Assembly: GCF_900116295.1 (NCBI RefSeq)
Contig: NZ_FPAF01000003.1
Location: forward strand, 124,001 to 188,000
Source of the DNA: Bacillus sp. 103mf
Lineage (GTDB): Bacteria; Bacillota; Bacilli; Bacillales; Bacillaceae_G
DNA: 64,000 nt
Direction of reading: 5' to 3'
The notes under the pieces were generated by a model. That model did not search any database, was not told the DNA's origin, and saw only the letters and a program-made list of their open reading frames with translations. Positions 50,415-59,492 of this stretch are shown one piece after another. Numbering within the stretch: position 1 is the stretch's first letter; each line of letters begins with the position of its first letter. The position numbers and the translations under genes were made by a program.

Positions 50415-50771
50415 TTGAATAGAAGAGAAGAATTAAAACAAATGTATAAAGAAATAGAAATAGAAGGAGGGATTTATTGTATTAGAAATACAAAGAACGG
50501 AAAAGTGTATGTAGAGAGTACGAGAAACTTAAAAACGATAAGTGGAAGACGACTTTTACTTAATATGGGTTCTCATACGAATAAGGCATTGCAAGATGAT
50601 TGGAAGGAATACGGGGCAGATGCTTTTGAGTTTGAAATATTAGAAGTGTTGAAAAAGAAAGATACTGGATATTTTAACGCAAAAGAAGAATTGAAAAAAT
50701 TAGAAGAGAAGTGGTTAGAGAAATTGCAACCATACGGAGAGCGAGGATATAACCGTAAAATCTCTCAATAA
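50415..50771 (+). CDS. GIY-YIG nuclease-fold family protein
   Basis: A 118-residue single-domain protein: GGIYCIRNTKNGKVYVES corresponds to GIY and a variant YIG (YVE), with RRLLLNMGSHTNKALQDDWKEYGADAFEFEILE following and a charged tail. The usual catalytic arginine position follows ESTRNL; the Gly-to-Glu change in YIG makes catalytic status uncertain. TTG 50415 follows AAAGGAGAAAGG. It is preceded by the DUF2087 regulator (34 bp), as often seen in Bacillus, and followed by a MATE gene. Confidence 0.8.
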   Translation: MNRREELKQMYKEIEIEGGIYCIRNTKNGKVYVESTRNLKTISGRRLLLNMGSHTNKALQDDWKEYGADAFEFEILEVLKKKDTGYFNAKEELKKLEEKWLEKLQPYGERGYNRKISQ

Positions 50772-50786
50772 AAGGGGTTATGAAAT

Positions 50787-52163
50787 TTGAAAATAACTGA
50801 AGAAGGAACAGAAAATAAACCAATATGGCGTTCTATGTCTATGTTTCTCATTCCTTTACTGTTAAGTAATGTATTGCAGTCACTTGGACAGTTGTTTGGT
50901 ATGGTAGTGGTAGGGCGTTGGCTTGGTATTAATGAATTAGCTGCTATCTCGGCTTTCTTTCCGTTGTTTTTTCTACTCATTTCATTTGTCATTGGGATTG
51001 GTTCTGGTAGCTCGATTTTAATTGGTCAGGCTTTTGGGGCTCGTAATGAAGACCGCTTAAAGGCCATTGTCGGTACAACATTGACATTTACGTTCGTACT
51101 TGGAGCTGTTTTAGCAGTAGTGGGTAGTATGTTCGCACTGGATATTATGCGACTTGTTGGTACACCGGAAAATATCATTGATATAAGTGTTCATTATGCA
51201 CGAATTTTATTTATTTCCATGCCAGTGCTATTTTTGTATTTTGCATATACAACATTTATGCGCGGGGCAGGGGACTCTAAAACACCATTTTATTTTTTAA
51301 TTGTTAGCACAGGACTAAATACGGCATTATTACCTATTCTTATTTTTGGTTGGTTTGGACTGCCGAAGCTTGGTGTGTACGGGGCAGCATATGCTTCTGT
51401 TATATCAACAATTGTTACATTTATTATTCTGTTAGTTTATTTAAGAAAAACGAAACATCCATTGCAATTTGATGCAGCAGTTCGAAAGTATCTTCGCATG
51501 GATTGGGACTTGTTAAAATTATTATTACGTCTTGGTATTCCAGCAAGTATTAATATGATACTTGTTTCATTATCAGAGATTGCCGTTATTTCTTTTGTAA
51601 ACCGTTTCGGATCAGATGCAACTGCAGCATACGGAGTAGTGAACCAAGTGGCAAGTTATGTGCAGATGCCGGCAGTGAGCCTTGGGATTACCGTTTCCAT
51701 ATTTGCAGCGCAGTCCATTGGAGCAAATCAATTTGATCGCCTACAAAAAGTAATCCAAGCGGGACTTGTTATGAACTATGTAATTGGTGGAATATTAATC
51801 TCTTTTATTTATTTGTTCTCAAAAGAAATTTTAGCGCTCTTTTTAACGAGTCAGAGTACGATTGATATTGCACATAGTCTCGTTATGATTACGTTATGGA
51901 GTTACTTAATTTTTGGTCATGCGCAAATTATTGGTGCAACAATGCGAGCGAGCGGAACTGTATTGTGGCCGACTATTTTTGCGGTTATATCAATTTGGCT
52001 TGTGGAAGTTCCAGTGGCTTATTTCCTATCGTATCATACGAGCCTTGGGATAAAAGGAATATGGATTGGATATCCAGCTGCGTTTGTTGTGAGTTTGCTC
52101 CTGCAATATGGATATTACAGGTTGTCGTGGAAGAAGAAGCGAATTACGCGTCTTATAAGCTAG
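50787..52163 (+). CDS. MATE family multidrug efflux protein
   Basis: A 458-residue 12-helix protein: SNVLQSLGQLFGMVVVGRWLGINELAAISAFFPLFF, GIGSGSSILIGQAFGARNEDRL and the paired second-half motif IAAVISFVNRFGSDATAAYGVVNQVASYVQMPAVSLGITVSIFAAQSIGA (residue order approximate). It exports cationic drugs using Na+ or H+. TTG 50787 follows AAAAGGGG. It is 15 bp after the GIY-YIG gene, so the three form an operon. Confidence 0.92.
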   Translation: MKITEEGTENKPIWRSMSMFLIPLLLSNVLQSLGQLFGMVVVGRWLGINELAAISAFFPLFFLLISFVIGIGSGSSILIGQAFGARNEDRLKAIVGTTLTFTFVLGAVLAVVGSMFALDIMRLVGTPENIIDISVHYARILFISMPVLFLYFAYTTFMRGAGDSKTPFYFLIVSTGLNTALLPILIFGWFGLPKLGVYGAAYASVISTIVTFIILLVYLRKTKHPLQFDAAVRKYLRMDWDLLKLLLRLGIPASINMILVSLSEIAVISFVNRFGSDATAAYGVVNQVASYVQMPAVSLGITVSIFAAQSIGANQFDRLQKVIQAGLVMNYVIGGILISFIYLFSKEILALFLTSQSTIDIAHSLVMITLWSYLIFGHAQIIGATMRASGTVLWPTIFAVISIWLVEVPVAYFLSYHTSLGIKGIWIGYPAAFVVSLLLQYGYYRLSWKKKRITRLIS

Positions 52164-52183
52164 AATTAATTATGTAGATAAGG

Positions 52184-52220
52184 AATCCCCTCCAGATAAT
52201 CGATCTAAAGGGGATTTTTA
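52184..52220 (+). terminator. Terminator after the MATE gene
   Basis: AATCCCCT and AGGGGATTTTT pair with an inner GATAATCGATC loop. Confidence 0.85.
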
Positions 52221-52242
52221 TCGTTCTATATAAATAAAAATT

Positions 52243-52430
52243 AAAAAATCGACATAAAAACCCTCTTTCTTTTTAGGCGGGCGAGAGCATCTGACCATGC
52301 ATAGAAACGGTCAGGGCCTTTTCCTACCACATGCAAGGTTTAAAACAAAAGGAGAAAGTAAGTAGCGGTCATGTTGAATTCTGCACAGTAGCGACTTGTA
52401 TATTAAAAAATAAAAATGAATAAATATAAG
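52243..52430 (+). repeat. bcr1-like interspersed repeat, copy H
   Basis: Full plus-strand copy: AAATCGACATAAAAACCC, TTTTTAGGCGGGCGAGAGC, ATCTGACCATGCATAGAAACGGTCAGGGC, CCTACCACATGCAAGG, GGAGAAAGTAAGTAGCGGTCATG and GCGACTTGTATATT. It fills most of the gap before the SMP-30 gene. Confidence 0.88.
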
Positions 52431-52519
52431 CTAAAGAATATATGCCATTAATTCATATATAAAACGATTACATGTTATTATAAAAAGACAGAATATTCTT
52501 TAGGAAGGTGGGGATTACT

Positions 52520-53386
52520 TTGCTAGGTGAATTAGAATTAGTCATTGATGCGAAGGCTACTCTTGGAGAAGGGCCTTGCTGGGATAGTAAAAAGCAGTTA
52601 TTGTATTGGGTCGACATTTTGGAGAAGAAGGTTCATATGTATAATCCAGTTACAAATGAAGATAAGGAAATTTTTCTTGGACAAATGGTAGGATCAGTGG
52701 CTCCGAGTGAATGTGGTGAAATGATTCTTGCTCTAGAGAATGGCTTTTATTTCTTAAATCCGGATACGGAAGAACTACGGGCTATTTGTGACCCTGAAAG
52801 TCATTTGCAAGAAAATCGTTTTAATGATGGGAAATGTGATCCGGCAGGTCGTTTTTGGGCAGGCACCACAGAAGGTGTTGGTATTGATGGAAAGGGAGCT
52901 CTTTACTGTTTAGATACCGATTTGACTGTAAAAAAGAAAGTAGAACATGTAAGTACTTCTAATGGCATAGCGTGGTCACCAGACCATATGTATATGTATT
53001 TCATAGATACGCCTACAAGAAAAGTAGTTCGTTTTGATTATGATATTTGCACAGGTCATATTGAAAATCCACAAGATGTTGTTGTTGTGCACAAAGAAGA
53101 AGGATTTCCTGATGGAATGACAATTGATGAAGAAGGAATGTTGTGGATTGCCCATTGGGGTGGTTCTAAAGTATCGAGGTGGAATCCTATGAACGGAGAA
53201 CAGCTACTAAGTATTTCTATCCCAGTCTTAAATGTAACTTCTTGCACATTTGGTGGAAGTGACTTAAACGAGTTATACATTACAACAGCCAAAATGCATA
53301 CTACTGATGCAAGCGCTGGTGGAGTATTTCGAATAAAAGCGAATGTAAGAGGGTGCCCTACATATCGATTTAATAGACGTTACTAA
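52520..53386 (+). CDS. SMP-30/gluconolactonase/regucalcin family protein
   Basis: A 288-residue six-bladed beta-propeller lactonase. Metal ligands are in the usual places: Glu in TLGEGPCWD, Asn in ENRFNDGKCDPAGRFWAGT, Asn in TSNGIAWSPD and Asp in GFPDGMTIDEEG. Such enzymes open sugar lactones with a divalent metal. TTG 52520 follows AAGGTGGGG; GTG 52508 overlaps that site. It is monocistronic. The actual substrate is not known. Confidence 0.92.
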   Translation: MLGELELVIDAKATLGEGPCWDSKKQLLYWVDILEKKVHMYNPVTNEDKEIFLGQMVGSVAPSECGEMILALENGFYFLNPDTEELRAICDPESHLQENRFNDGKCDPAGRFWAGTTEGVGIDGKGALYCLDTDLTVKKKVEHVSTSNGIAWSPDHMYMYFIDTPTRKVVRFDYDICTGHIENPQDVVVVHKEEGFPDGMTIDEEGMLWIAHWGGSKVSRWNPMNGEQLLSISIPVLNVTSCTFGGSDLNELYITTAKMHTTDASAGGVFRIKANVRGCPTYRFNRRY

Positions 53387-53413
53387 ATATATTGTTTTTT
53401 AATGTAAGAAACA

Positions 53414-53462
53414 TAAAAAGAAGAAAAAACGTAGTTTGATCAAACTATGTTTTTTCTTCTTT
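53414..53462. terminator. Bidirectional terminator between SMP-30 gene and the RiPP operon
   Basis: AAGAAGAAAAAACGTAGTTTGA and TCAAACTATGTTTTTTCTTCTT form a ~22-bp stem (one mismatch) that would stop both converging transcripts. Confidence 0.9.
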
Positions 53463-53482
53463 AGATCAGGTTTTATAAATTT

Positions 53483-56035
53483 TTATTTACTTTGCAATAG
53501 ATGAATTGGTTTAGCTGATAAGGATTGTTTTGCTGCAATCCAAACAACAATCGCTGTTGTGATAACAGATAACAAGATGCCCAGAATAGACCAAGTTATA
53601 TCAATTTTCATTGGCATTTGGAATAAGAATCGTAAAACAACTCCTGAAAAAGCTAAAGCAATTCCAGCCCCAACGAATCCGGCTGATAAGGAAATGACCG
53701 TGTTTTCTAATAAAATGGATTTCATTAAATTGCCCGAAGACATACCAACTGTCTTTATAATGGCAACATCTCGTGTTTGTTGAAGTAAGCGAATAACCAC
53801 TTGATTTCCAATCGTCAGAACCGCAGTTAAGAATGCAAATAAGGCTACGATAGAAAAGAAAGCACTTTGCATACGAATAATATATTGTAGACTATCGATA
53901 GCTGTAGCGGAAATTGAGTAAGCCATTGCTGAATTTGGAAGTTTGTTGTTTAGATCTGTTAGAATGACATTCGTTTGCTTCGGATCGCTATCTATTGAAT
54001 AGGTAATGCGGTTCGGCTTTCCGTATGTAGCTAATGTTTTTGTTGGAATACGAATACCTACCGTTTTTACAATACCTGATTTAAAAAACCCTACAATTTC
54101 ACAATTCACCAATTCATTTCCTATTTGAATATCAACTGTATCACCTGTTTTGAGTCCTATCTTCTTATAACTATCCAACAGGATTGCTTTTTTTTCATCT
54201 GCATCTGCTGAAGTTAAATCGCGTCCTTCAGATATGGTATATGCTTTGGAAGTAAGAGAAGTATCTATACCTTCTACTGAAATTTTAGTTGAACTAAAAA
54301 ATTTGTCCTCTTTTATTTTTTGGGCGAATTTAGATGCGGCTTCTTCACCATTAATATTTTGGAGTCTTCCATCTAATTGATAGCCTTTTTTCCATGCTTT
54401 TATTTCCTTCATTGATTTAAGTTGTTTTTCAACTTTTTCTTCATCGTTCACTGAACTTGTAATTAGAAGATTTCCCATTGCTTCTTTTTCTAATTGTCCT
54501 TGAACAGATTCAATTAAATTATCAGCAAATACGTGGCTAGAAACTACAGAAACGACACCTATCGTTAAGGTAACTGCTAATAATCCATTTCGCTTATTCG
54601 TAGCTGCTATATTGTGTAAGGCAAGAAAAAGACCTTGTGGCATCCTATTTTTCATAGCCCCAATAGTTCGGAATAATAAAGCGTATATAAATCCAATCGA
54701 ACGAATGAAAGCAAAGATGAGTAACATGACTCCTGTTGTAAGTAGGAAAGCAAGAATCCATTTAAATATAAAACTACCATTTGCGCTGGTTGTAAATGCT
54801 ACTTTGTAAACATAAATAGAAAGAATACTACAAACTAAAATAAAAAGTTGAAGTTTTTTTCTAAAAGGTAATGAATAATTTACATTTGTATTCTCTGTAT
54901 CCCGTAACATTTGAAGAGGTGACACACGCATTCCACTTTTTACTGGTATCCATGATGCTAAAAAGGTTACGACGAATCCAACAACGATTGTAGTACCAAC
55001 AACAGACCATGACATCCCCCACGTAAGGGGTAATGAAAGTACATTTGATAAATATGAGGTGAGCCAAACACTAACTAATAATCCAATTCCAATACCACCA
55101 GTTGTTCCGAGGATTGCTAACCAGAATGCTTCTAGCAAAAAATATCGAACGATAGATCGCGTTTTCATTCCTACTGATTTCATGACAGCGATATCATGTG
55201 TGCGCGTGGCAATGATTACTTTCATTGTATTTGAAGTTGTGATTGCCGCGATTCCAAGAGCTAATATGCTAAATAGTTGAAGAAATGGCAGTAACATATG
55301 CAAATCTTTTTGTTTTTCTAATTCTTTATCACGAATGTCGATTACACTGCTTTGTGGGAATTGTTCTTGCACTTTACTTTTAAAAGTAGAAACGTTAACT
55401 TTATTATGCAATACAATTAAAGCTTCATTAATTGTATTTGCTGGTACATTTAAAAGTTGTTGTGCTTGATTTAAATGTAGATAAGCTGTTCCAAAGATAG
55501 AAGCATCACCATAAGATTCTTGAACGCCTTCGACAAGCCCACGAATTTTATAAGAAGACATCGCTCCGGTAGAACGATTCGGAATCTCCACATTATCTCC
55601 GACTTTCACTTGTAAACGATCCGCAGTACTTTTTGATAAAAGCACTTCATTCTCTTGTAAATTACGAACATTCGGAAACTGATTATCTCCATACAGCGGA
55701 TATTGCTTTGGTTCTATACCCTTTATTATTAAGCTTGTTGTTTTTTTATCAGACTTTACCATACTCTGACCTAATAAAGAAGTTGTAAGTGCTTTTTGTT
55801 CTTCTTTAGGAACAGAAGAGATCAATGTATCACGGTTAACAGGGTTTAAGTAGGATTGAATAGCTACGTCTCCTCCTAAAAGAATTTTAGAGGATTCGTG
55901 AATAGAACGAGGAACTAATTCGACTAACAGTGACATTGAGAAAAAGCTAGCTACCCCAATTACAATACTGAACATAGTAAAGAGGGTTCTCAAACGATTT
56001 CGTACTAAACTACGTAATGCTGATTTTAGTAACAT
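53483..56035 (-). CDS. MacB/FtsX-type ABC transporter permease of the RiPP cluster
   Basis: An 850-residue permease made of two FtsX-like halves. Half 1: RSLVRNRLRTLFTMFSIVIGVASFF, an extracytoplasmic domain (residues ~40-240) and helices with TTSNTMKVIIATRTHDIAVMKSVGMK. Half 2: a second long outside domain and VVIRLLQQTRDVAIIKTVGMSSGNLMKSILLENTVI. This is the lipoprotein/peptide-type ABC family rather than a peptidase-containing exporter. Its start overlaps the ATPase gene by 10 bp. In the operon it is the last gene before a terminator. A role in export of, or immunity to, the modified peptide is inferred. Confidence 0.9.
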   Translation of the reverse strand: MLLKSALRSLVRNRLRTLFTMFSIVIGVASFFSMSLLVELVPRSIHESSKILLGGDVAIQSYLNPVNRDTLISSVPKEEQKALTTSLLGQSMVKSDKKTTSLIIKGIEPKQYPLYGDNQFPNVRNLQENEVLLSKSTADRLQVKVGDNVEIPNRSTGAMSSYKIRGLVEGVQESYGDASIFGTAYLHLNQAQQLLNVPANTINEALIVLHNKVNVSTFKSKVQEQFPQSSVIDIRDKELEKQKDLHMLLPFLQLFSILALGIAAITTSNTMKVIIATRTHDIAVMKSVGMKTRSIVRYFLLEAFWLAILGTTGGIGIGLLVSVWLTSYLSNVLSLPLTWGMSWSVVGTTIVVGFVVTFLASWIPVKSGMRVSPLQMLRDTENTNVNYSLPFRKKLQLFILVCSILSIYVYKVAFTTSANGSFIFKWILAFLLTTGVMLLIFAFIRSIGFIYALLFRTIGAMKNRMPQGLFLALHNIAATNKRNGLLAVTLTIGVVSVVSSHVFADNLIESVQGQLEKEAMGNLLITSSVNDEEKVEKQLKSMKEIKAWKKGYQLDGRLQNINGEEAASKFAQKIKEDKFFSSTKISVEGIDTSLTSKAYTISEGRDLTSADADEKKAILLDSYKKIGLKTGDTVDIQIGNELVNCEIVGFFKSGIVKTVGIRIPTKTLATYGKPNRITYSIDSDPKQTNVILTDLNNKLPNSAMAYSISATAIDSLQYIIRMQSAFFSIVALFAFLTAVLTIGNQVVIRLLQQTRDVAIIKTVGMSSGNLMKSILLENTVISLSAGFVGAGIALAFSGVVLRFLFQMPMKIDITWSILGILLSVITTAIVVWIAAKQSLSAKPIHLLQSK

Positions 56036-56766
56036 GACGTTGTTTCACCTTCTTTGGGAGTTGTATGATTATTCACGTTTTCTTGAATTAACAATCCATC
56101 TTCTATTTGTAAAATACGATCTGAAAGCTTTGCTACATAAGAATCATGTGTAGCGATAATAAAAGTCATGTTAAGTTGATCACGTAGTTGAAAGATTAAA
56201 TCCAAAATAGTTTGTCCCGTTTTCGTATCTAAATTACCAGTAGGTTCATCTGCAATAACAATAGCGGGGTTGTTTACTAATGCACGGGCAATTGCAACGC
56301 GTTGTTGCTGACCTCCTGATAGCTGGCTTGGTAAATGATGATAACGTTCTTTCATCCCAACAAGATCGAGCATCTCTCTTGCCTTATGTATCATTTCTTT
56401 TCGACTCTTCATCCCGGCGCACATAAGTGCCATCATTACATTTTCCTCGGCTGTCATCGTTGTTACTAAATTATAGGATTGAAAAACAAAACCAATTTTT
56501 TTCGCACGAAAATCTGCTAAATTTTCTTCAGATAGGGATGTAATATCCTGTTGATCAATCATAATGCGTCCTTCGCTTGGGGTGTCTAATGATCCTAATA
56601 TCCCGAGTAATGTAGATTTTCCACTCCCACTAGGACCTATAATACTAACCACTTCTCCTCGATAAAATTGTGTATCAATTCCTTTTAAAATATGGATGAT
56701 TCCTGCTTCCGTTTCATAATTTTTCTTTATTCCCTGTACTTGAAGAATAGGGTGTTTTGTTGTCAT
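56026..56766 (-). CDS. MacB/LolD-type ABC ATPase of the RiPP cluster
   Basis: A 246-residue ATPase: IIGPSGSGKSTLLGILGSLDTPSEG (Walker A), LPSQLSGGQQQRVAIARALVNNP (signature), AIVIADEPTGNLDTKTG (Walker B and D-loop) and FIIATHDSYVA (switch His). GGAGGAACAAAGG precedes its ATG, and its first 53 bases overlap the end of the M50 gene. It pairs with the downstream FtsX-like permease. Such pairs export peptides or give immunity to them. Confidence 0.93.
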   Translation of the reverse strand: MTTKHPILQVQGIKKNYETEAGIIHILKGIDTQFYRGEVVSIIGPSGSGKSTLLGILGSLDTPSEGRIMIDQQDITSLSEENLADFRAKKIGFVFQSYNLVTTMTAEENVMMALMCAGMKSRKEMIHKAREMLDLVGMKERYHHLPSQLSGGQQQRVAIARALVNNPAIVIADEPTGNLDTKTGQTILDLIFQLRDQLNMTFIIATHDSYVAKLSDRILQIEDGLLIQENVNNHTTPKEGETTSCY

Positions 56767-57955
56767 CCTTTGTTCCTCCAGACTTTTTGAATTTTAGTGC
56801 GAAGACAATTATGGTTCTAATTAAAACTATAATGATTACAATGAACAAACCTTTTGCATTTCCCCAAGTAAAAGATTCTATAGATGTTAATAAATAAAAG
56901 ATGTATCGAATAATGAACCATATGGCAGTAATGACTGAACAAAAATATATACTGGCATATGTGAGAAATGCTATTTTGTAGTGTTTATTCATATTCCGAA
57001 TGGTATCATTGAATTGCTCTTTATAATCAGGTTTGAAAAACAAGTATCCTAGTAAACCGCTTTTTACCAATTTGAAAGTTCGAGTATGCAAGTTTGCGAT
57101 TCCTAGAATGTCGGTTAGAGCCCAAAAGCCATCATATTGTAAAAATGGATATAAGTTATATAAAACTGTAATGAGAATAAATTGATTTGCTACAAAAAGT
57201 TCTTGATACCCTGAAATCCAATAGCATAATTCTAAAAATATAAATATCCATAATTCAAAATAAATTCCCCCGAGATCAATAACTACTCTATACTTCCTAG
57301 GTAATCGCCAAGCATCACTTAAATCAACAAATAAAACAGGTCTCATCATATAAAGACCAGCTCCAACATCCTTTGGTTTTATCCCATAACGATAAGCGGC
57401 AACTATATGACCAAATTCGTGGATAATTATAGAAAATAAAAGTAGAAAAATTGCAATGAAAAATTTAGATACTGATCCAAATGTGTTAGCTATATTTTCA
57501 GTATTAATTTGAAAAAAATAATGTATTAGACTTATACTGAAACAGATGCAGAATAAAAATAATGCTCCCCATGAAAAAAAGAATTTGAAATATTGAGACG
57601 CTTTTTGTAAGCGTGATGCATGGAATATTGCTATTCTAAATGTAATTGCAGAGTGATGAGATGCTCTTTTTTCTGAACCAACTAAAATTCCCTTTGGCAA
57701 TAAATGCACATTTATAAGCTCTTCTAATTCGCTTATAGTTATATGTCCACCATAATCATTCTGTACAATTGTACAAATATCCTCTATTGAACTTGTTCCA
57801 TCCATATAATTAAATAGGTTTTTTAATGATTCTGTAACTTTTATCTGTAACCCGTTATCAAATTTAATTAAATAACGGGGCCCGTCCTCCCAAACATCCA
57901 TATTGTAAACTTTATAAGGGATTAGTTTTGGGAAAAAGATTTGTGAGGTTGTCAA
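56714..57955 (-). CDS. PqqD-like/M50 site-2 protease family membrane protein of the RiPP cluster
   Basis: About 413 residues. The N-terminal ~90 residues form a PqqD-like winged domain (RYLIKFDNGLQIKVTESLKNLFNYMDGTSSIEDICTIVQ), the fold that recognises RiPP leader peptides. Then come about eight membrane helices with the zinc motif HEFGH (first His near residue 179) and the second M50 motif N-x-x-P-x-x-x-x-DG (NLYPFLQYDGFW). TTG 57955 follows AAAGGAT with an 8-nt gap; the open frame extends to 57991 without a ribosome site. It is likely the leader-removing protease at the membrane, using its own leader-binding domain. The fusion is known in RiPP clusters but its role here is inferred. Confidence 0.85.
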   Translation of the reverse strand: MTTSQIFFPKLIPYKVYNMDVWEDGPRYLIKFDNGLQIKVTESLKNLFNYMDGTSSIEDICTIVQNDYGGHITISELEELINVHLLPKGILVGSEKRASHHSAITFRIAIFHASRLQKASQYFKFFFSWGALFLFCICFSISLIHYFFQINTENIANTFGSVSKFFIAIFLLLFSIIIHEFGHIVAAYRYGIKPKDVGAGLYMMRPVLFVDLSDAWRLPRKYRVVIDLGGIYFELWIFIFLELCYWISGYQELFVANQFILITVLYNLYPFLQYDGFWALTDILGIANLHTRTFKLVKSGLLGYLFFKPDYKEQFNDTIRNMNKHYKIAFLTYASIYFCSVITAIWFIIRYIFYLLTSIESFTWGNAKGLFIVIIIVLIRTIIVFALKFKKSGGTKDDNKTPYSSSTGNKEKL

Positions 57956-58021
57956 ATTTGTCACATCCTTTGAGAAGAAGTAACCCCACAATGATAAAGA
58001 TGTTTGTGGAGTTAGATATTT

Positions 58022-59476
58022 TTATTTGATTAGTTCTAAAAAAGCTGTTTCGTTTTGTTTTATATAAGTTGAAATTGTTTGATGTGAGTCATTACAATAA
58101 GGTTTATTAATGGCACCATTACGCATTAGATTGGCATAAGCGCAGCCCCCGCCACAAAATAATGAAATGCTACAGTTAATACATTGCTTTGAATCAGTGA
58201 TATCTTGATCCCAAATGGCATGTTTGCTAGGATCTAGATTATATTCAGGGAAAAAAGAACCTACTGCTGTTTGGGGTTTACCCACTGCTTCTGGACAAGC
58301 ATATATTAGACCTTCTGCACCAAACGCATAAAAACGATGTTCTCGTGCGCTGCATTCTTTAAAATAAGGTAAGCTATGCATAACAGGAGAACATGAATCG
58401 AGTTCGCTTACCTTTTCCCAATCAAAAGTACGTATAGCTTGACGGATCCTAGAAGTACGAATATTAAGGTCTGTACCGAGTTTGGCATTAAATTTATCCA
58501 TAAAGTCCTCTAAATCTCCAAAAATATTATAGATTTCGGCCAATAGTTCATGCTCTGGAAGATGGTTCGGTAGATTGTCTCCATAATGGTCTGTAACAGG
58601 GGACACCTGCCAACCAAAGTTAGGATAATTATGCCAATTTTTGTTTTCGATAAAAGTAGCTAATTCTTCTAAATGCTCGAGGTTATCTTTATTTACATTG
58701 GTACGCAAACCCACTGCGAAGCCGCGTTCTAATGCCATTGAGATATTAGCGGTAATTCGATCGAATGTTCCGGTACCACCCGCTGTAATACGCCGTTGAT
58801 CATGTATATGTTTTGGACCATCAATAGAAATTTGAAAATAATCCCAGTTATCTTTGTAGGGTTCTAAAAAATCTAAAAATTCGTGTAAAAACGTACCATT
58901 TGTAATTGCATACATGCGAAATCCATATTCTTTGGTTGCACGTTGAACAACTCTTTCGACAGTTTTTCGAGTTGTTGGTAATAATGGTTCACCACCATAC
59001 AGCATCATACGATGGGTTGCATCTTTAAAGCGTCCACGCTCATTCTCCATAGATAAAATGTTGTCCACTGCTTGAAACATTTTATCTACTTCTGTAGATG
59101 TTAAAGCATGTGAGATTTTATGTATGTCATGACCTTGGTAACAATAAGGACATCGAAGATTACACATATATGTTGTACATACGTTGAATGTAACACCGGA
59201 ATTGCTGCTTGCTAAAGATTGGGTCATCCGATCACGAATAATAGTAAGTGTGTTTAATTCTTCATCACGATCCTTAAAAAGGTAACCGCGTTTTGTTAAA
59301 AAAGAGAGGAGTTCCTCTAATTCAGGATAAGGAGTTAAATTTTTATTACGCCTAATATCATCTAAAACTTTTTTTATGTCCGCATTAATTACATCAAGGG
59401 CACCGCTTAGTGAGTTTATTAAAACAAAATTTCCATCAGATAATTTATATGTTGAATTATAAGTGCTTGCAATCAT
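58022..59476 (-). CDS. Radical SAM/SPASM peptide maturase 1
   Basis: A 484-residue enzyme. Residues 1-90 form a leader-binding-like N-terminal domain (LSDGNFVLINSLSGALDVINADIKKVLDDI). The radical SAM cluster is C105-x3-C109-x2-C112 (CNLRCPYC), with MLYGGEPLLP for SAM binding. The C-terminal SPASM region has seven or more cysteines (YACPEA; CINCSISLFCGGGCAYAN; PYC) to hold two auxiliary iron-sulphur clusters. Such enzymes form thioether or carbon-carbon crosslinks in peptides. It is paralogous to the upstream enzyme, 16 bp away, so the two are coupled. The target is inferred to be the Cys-rich peptide at 61035. Confidence 0.93.
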   Translation of the reverse strand: MIASTYNSTYKLSDGNFVLINSLSGALDVINADIKKVLDDIRRNKNLTPYPELEELLSFLTKRGYLFKDRDEELNTLTIIRDRMTQSLASSNSGVTFNVCTTYMCNLRCPYCYQGHDIHKISHALTSTEVDKMFQAVDNILSMENERGRFKDATHRMMLYGGEPLLPTTRKTVERVVQRATKEYGFRMYAITNGTFLHEFLDFLEPYKDNWDYFQISIDGPKHIHDQRRITAGGTGTFDRITANISMALERGFAVGLRTNVNKDNLEHLEELATFIENKNWHNYPNFGWQVSPVTDHYGDNLPNHLPEHELLAEIYNIFGDLEDFMDKFNAKLGTDLNIRTSRIRQAIRTFDWEKVSELDSCSPVMHSLPYFKECSAREHRFYAFGAEGLIYACPEAVGKPQTAVGSFFPEYNLDPSKHAIWDQDITDSKQCINCSISLFCGGGCAYANLMRNGAINKPYCNDSHQTISTYIKQNETAFLELIK

Positions 59477-59492
59477 AGCTTAGTCTCTCTCC

